Origin: an uncultured Prevotella sp. | GTDB taxonomy: Bacteria; Bacteroidota; Bacteroidia; Bacteroidales; Bacteroidaceae | Direction: 5' to 3' | Assembly: GCA_905373605.1 (NCBI GenBank) | Contig: CAJPTO010000125.1 | Coordinates: forward strand, 1 to 8,671 | DNA length: 8,671 nt | Part shown: piece after piece, positions 7,078 through 8,671 of the stretch | Layout: the number at the start of each line of letters is the position of its first letter | How positions within the stretch are numbered: the first letter of the stretch is position 1 | Notes under the pieces: model-generated | What the model saw: only the letters and a program-made list of their open reading frames with translations | The model's database searches: none | What the model was told of the DNA's origin: nothing | Made by a program: the position numbers and the translations under genes

Positions 7078-7803
7078 ATGAACAGAACATTCAAACAGGT
7101 GGCATTTCTGGCGTTTTCGGCCTTGCTTCTTGCACAATGCAACCAGCCTGATGCAAAAAACTTGCACATTAGGGGCAAACTAACAGGCGTGAAAGACTCT
7201 CTCTTATTCTCCCTTATGATGATGGAGAAAGGGGAAGTGACTTTCCGTGACACAACAATAAATACGAACAATGGTGAATTTGACTTCACCTTACCGCTTG
7301 ACAGCGTTTGTTCAATGGAGGTGGTAGATGCCGCACGCGACCGAGAAGGGCGGTATGCAGGTTTTTATGCATTGGCCGTTCCAGGCGAAGAGATGGTGAT
7401 TGAGGGCGACATCGCCAAAGGCTATCACTTCGGCGGCAGCAAGTTTTACCGCGATTTAAACGAGGTGGAGCAGGCCGTGCAGCCCGTTAATTTGGAGATG
7501 ACAGTTTTGGCACAAGCTCACGATAGTTTGTTGCAAGCCAATAAAATGACAGAAGCGCTTGAAGATAAGTACAGTAAGCGTGGACTAGAGCTTTACCGCA
7601 AGCGTGAAAGCATTGCATTCGCTTTTGCTAAGACACATCCCGACATGGAAGCAACGGTGGTCTTGGTAAACTATTTGGACATGGACAGCTTTAAGGAAAT
7701 GGTTAAGTCGCTAAATCCTGATGTGATTAGCGGTCGCATGAAGGCTTACGTTCTTCCGCGATTAAACACGCCACCCATGCAGCCCATACCATATAAGAAG
7801 TAA
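7078..7803 (+). CDS. Probable lipoprotein, DUF4369-like, no thioredoxin domain
   Basis: The 241-residue product starts with a basic, hydrophobic signal (MNRTFKQVAFLAFSALLLAQ) and Cys21, so it is probably lipidated and anchored in the cell envelope. Gln at the -1 position is unusual for a lipobox, where Gly, Ala or Ser is normal. Residues 29-125 resemble DUF4369, with a beta-rich IRGKLTG start and a DTTINTNNGEFDF segment. Residues 140-228 look like the helical linker that, in Bacteroidota TlpA/ResA-like proteins, precedes a thioredoxin domain (for example AFAKTHPDMEATVVLVNYL). That domain and its CxxC are absent: the protein ends after PRLNTPPMQPIPYKK. Its function is unknown. It may be a standalone binding or sensing lipoprotein. 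The gene follows the uronate isomerase homologue by 35 bases without a terminator, suggesting co-transcription. I preferred ATG 7078 over in-frame upstream starts because it yields the signal peptide. Confidence 0.8.
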   Translation: MNRTFKQVAFLAFSALLLAQCNQPDAKNLHIRGKLTGVKDSLLFSLMMMEKGEVTFRDTTINTNNGEFDFTLPLDSVCSMEVVDAARDREGRYAGFYALAVPGEEMVIEGDIAKGYHFGGSKFYRDLNEVEQAVQPVNLEMTVLAQAHDSLLQANKMTEALEDKYSKRGLELYRKRESIAFAFAKTHPDMEATVVLVNYLDMDSFKEMVKSLNPDVISGRMKAYVLPRLNTPPMQPIPYKK

Positions 7804-7865
7804 GAATGTGCCTGCTTGCAGGTTATGTTTGGGCGTGTGTCTTGTTATGCCTGCTATATGGGCAG

Positions 7866-7895
7866 AGCGTGGGCGGTTTTTCGCCACTGCACGCT
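7866..7895 (+). other. Inverted repeat in the lipoprotein-hydrolase gap
   Basis: AGCGTG (7866-7871) pairs with CACGCT (7890-7895). Inside it GGCG (7872-7875) pairs with CGCC (7882-7885), leaving a GTTTTT loop and a four-base bulge ACTG. No T-tract follows, so it is not a standard terminator. It could stabilise or separate transcripts. No clear promoter for the hydrolase is visible in the 117-base gap. Confidence 0.3.
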
Positions 7896-7920
7896 GTTGA
7901 AGATTGTATCAGTAAATTAC

Positions 7921-8671
7921 ATGAAGATGAGAAAAACGTTAATGATGTTGGCTTTGTACGGCTGGTGCCTCTCGGGTCTGGCTCAGAAAACTGACAAAGG
8001 AAATTTCGTTACCAAGGTTAATGTCATACCAAAGGGGTATAACTTTTGGGTTTACACGCCTACAGAATACGAAGTGGATCAACATCCCTTGCCCTTAGTT
8101 ATCTTTTTGCATGGTGCCAGCCTTTGTGGGAACAACCTTCAACGGGTTCGCCGCTATGGTGTACTCGATGCCATTGACAGGGGTAAGATTATTCCTACGA
8201 TTGTAGTTGCGCCTCAAAATCCAGGCGGAGCATGGAACCCACAGAAAATTAACGAATTGCTGGAGTGGACTAAAGCAAATTATAAGGTAGACACTTCGCG
8301 TGTATATGTATTGGGAATGAGCCTCGGAGGCTATGGTACAATGGACTTTGTGGCGGAGTATCCCGATAAAATAGCCGCTGCTATGGCATTGTGCGGCGGT
8401 TGTTCGCGAAGTGATGTAAGCGGTATTGGGCAAGTGCCAATGTGGATTATGCACGGAACAGCCGATAGGGCAGTGTCCATAAAGCAATCGGAGGTGGTGG
8501 TTAACAAGCTAAAGGCGGAGGGCAACGACAAGTTGCTGCGCTACGACTGGGTGAAAGGCGGCTCGCATGGGTTGTTGGCACGGTTGTTCTATCTGCAAAA
8601 GACCTACGATTGGCTTTTCTCGCATTCGCTTCTCGATAAACCGCGAACCATTGACATGCACTTTGAGATTA
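7921..8671 (+). CDS. Secreted alpha/beta-hydrolase, esterase/predicted peptidase family (3' end outside window)
   Basis: The frame is open from ATG 7921 to the window end, giving 250 residues with no stop reached. Residues 1-22 (MKMRKTLMMLALYGWCLSGLAQ) form a signal peptide with a likely cut after LAQ, so the enzyme acts in the periplasm or outside. The fold is alpha/beta-hydrolase: oxyanion strand VIFLHGAS (60-67), VVAPQNPGGAW (95-105), nucleophile elbow GMSLGGYG with Ser134, acid Asp182 in MHGTADRAV, and His216 in GGSHG. The layout fits the COG4099 / PHB-depolymerase / feruloyl-esterase-like group, which hydrolyses ester bonds; the natural substrate cannot be read from the sequence. ATG 7927 is an alternative start that also preserves the signal. 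It may be co-transcribed with the lipoprotein gene 117 bases upstream. Only a short C-terminal tail appears to be missing. Confidence 0.88.
   Translation, partial: MKMRKTLMMLALYGWCLSGLAQKTDKGNFVTKVNVIPKGYNFWVYTPTEYEVDQHPLPLVIFLHGASLCGNNLQRVRRYGVLDAIDRGKIIPTIVVAPQNPGGAWNPQKINELLEWTKANYKVDTSRVYVLGMSLGGYGTMDFVAEYPDKIAAAMALCGGCSRSDVSGIGQVPMWIMHGTADRAVSIKQSEVVVNKLKAEGNDKLLRYDWVKGGSHGLLARLFYLQKTYDWLFSHSLLDKPRTIDMHFEI

Noticed and set aside
7806..7994. A 62-codon plus-strand frame after the lipoprotein gene
   Set aside because: It overlaps the hydrolase signal peptide in another frame and lacks any family features; it does not encode a lost thioredoxin domain.

Overview
The window looks like chromosomal DNA from a member of the Bacteroidota, most likely Prevotellaceae. 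Supporting signs are Bacteroidetes-type promoters (TTTG, 19 bases, TAnnTTTG), starts without strong Shine-Dalgarno sites, a DUF4369-type lipoprotein, and the NfnA-NfnB style fused oxidoreductase that is common in this phylum. No mobile element, CRISPR array, rRNA or tRNA was found.

Layout: (1) 1-884 is the 3' two thirds of serS on the plus strand. (2) 1078-3441 encodes a 787-residue flavin/iron-sulfur oxidoreductase: a PyrK/NfnA-like half joined to a GltD/NfnB-like half. A strong hairpin terminator closes it. (3) 3551-4372 is about 820 bases with no convincing gene. It is rich in ATGC words, carries a short tandem repeat and has one doubtful small ORF. (4) 4373-5422 on the minus strand is a type I cytoplasmic L-asparaginase. 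(5) 5423-5644 is a divergent promoter region whose two -7 boxes lie in a perfect 12-bp inverted repeat. (6) 5645-8671 on the plus strand holds a uronate isomerase family protein, a DUF4369-like lipoprotein and a secreted alpha/beta-hydrolase cut by the window end. The first two are probably co-transcribed, possibly with the third.

serS, the fused oxidoreductase and asparaginase are ordinary housekeeping or nitrogen/redox metabolism. The most unusual item is the uronate isomerase homologue. It has the full family length and an intact frame, and it keeps the HxH metal pair and several other active-site residues. However, residues aligned with E. coli UxaC His59, Arg302 and Asp412 are Pro, Leu and Gly. 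It may therefore be a repurposed or inactive member. Its neighbours are envelope or secreted proteins rather than the usual uronate pathway genes.
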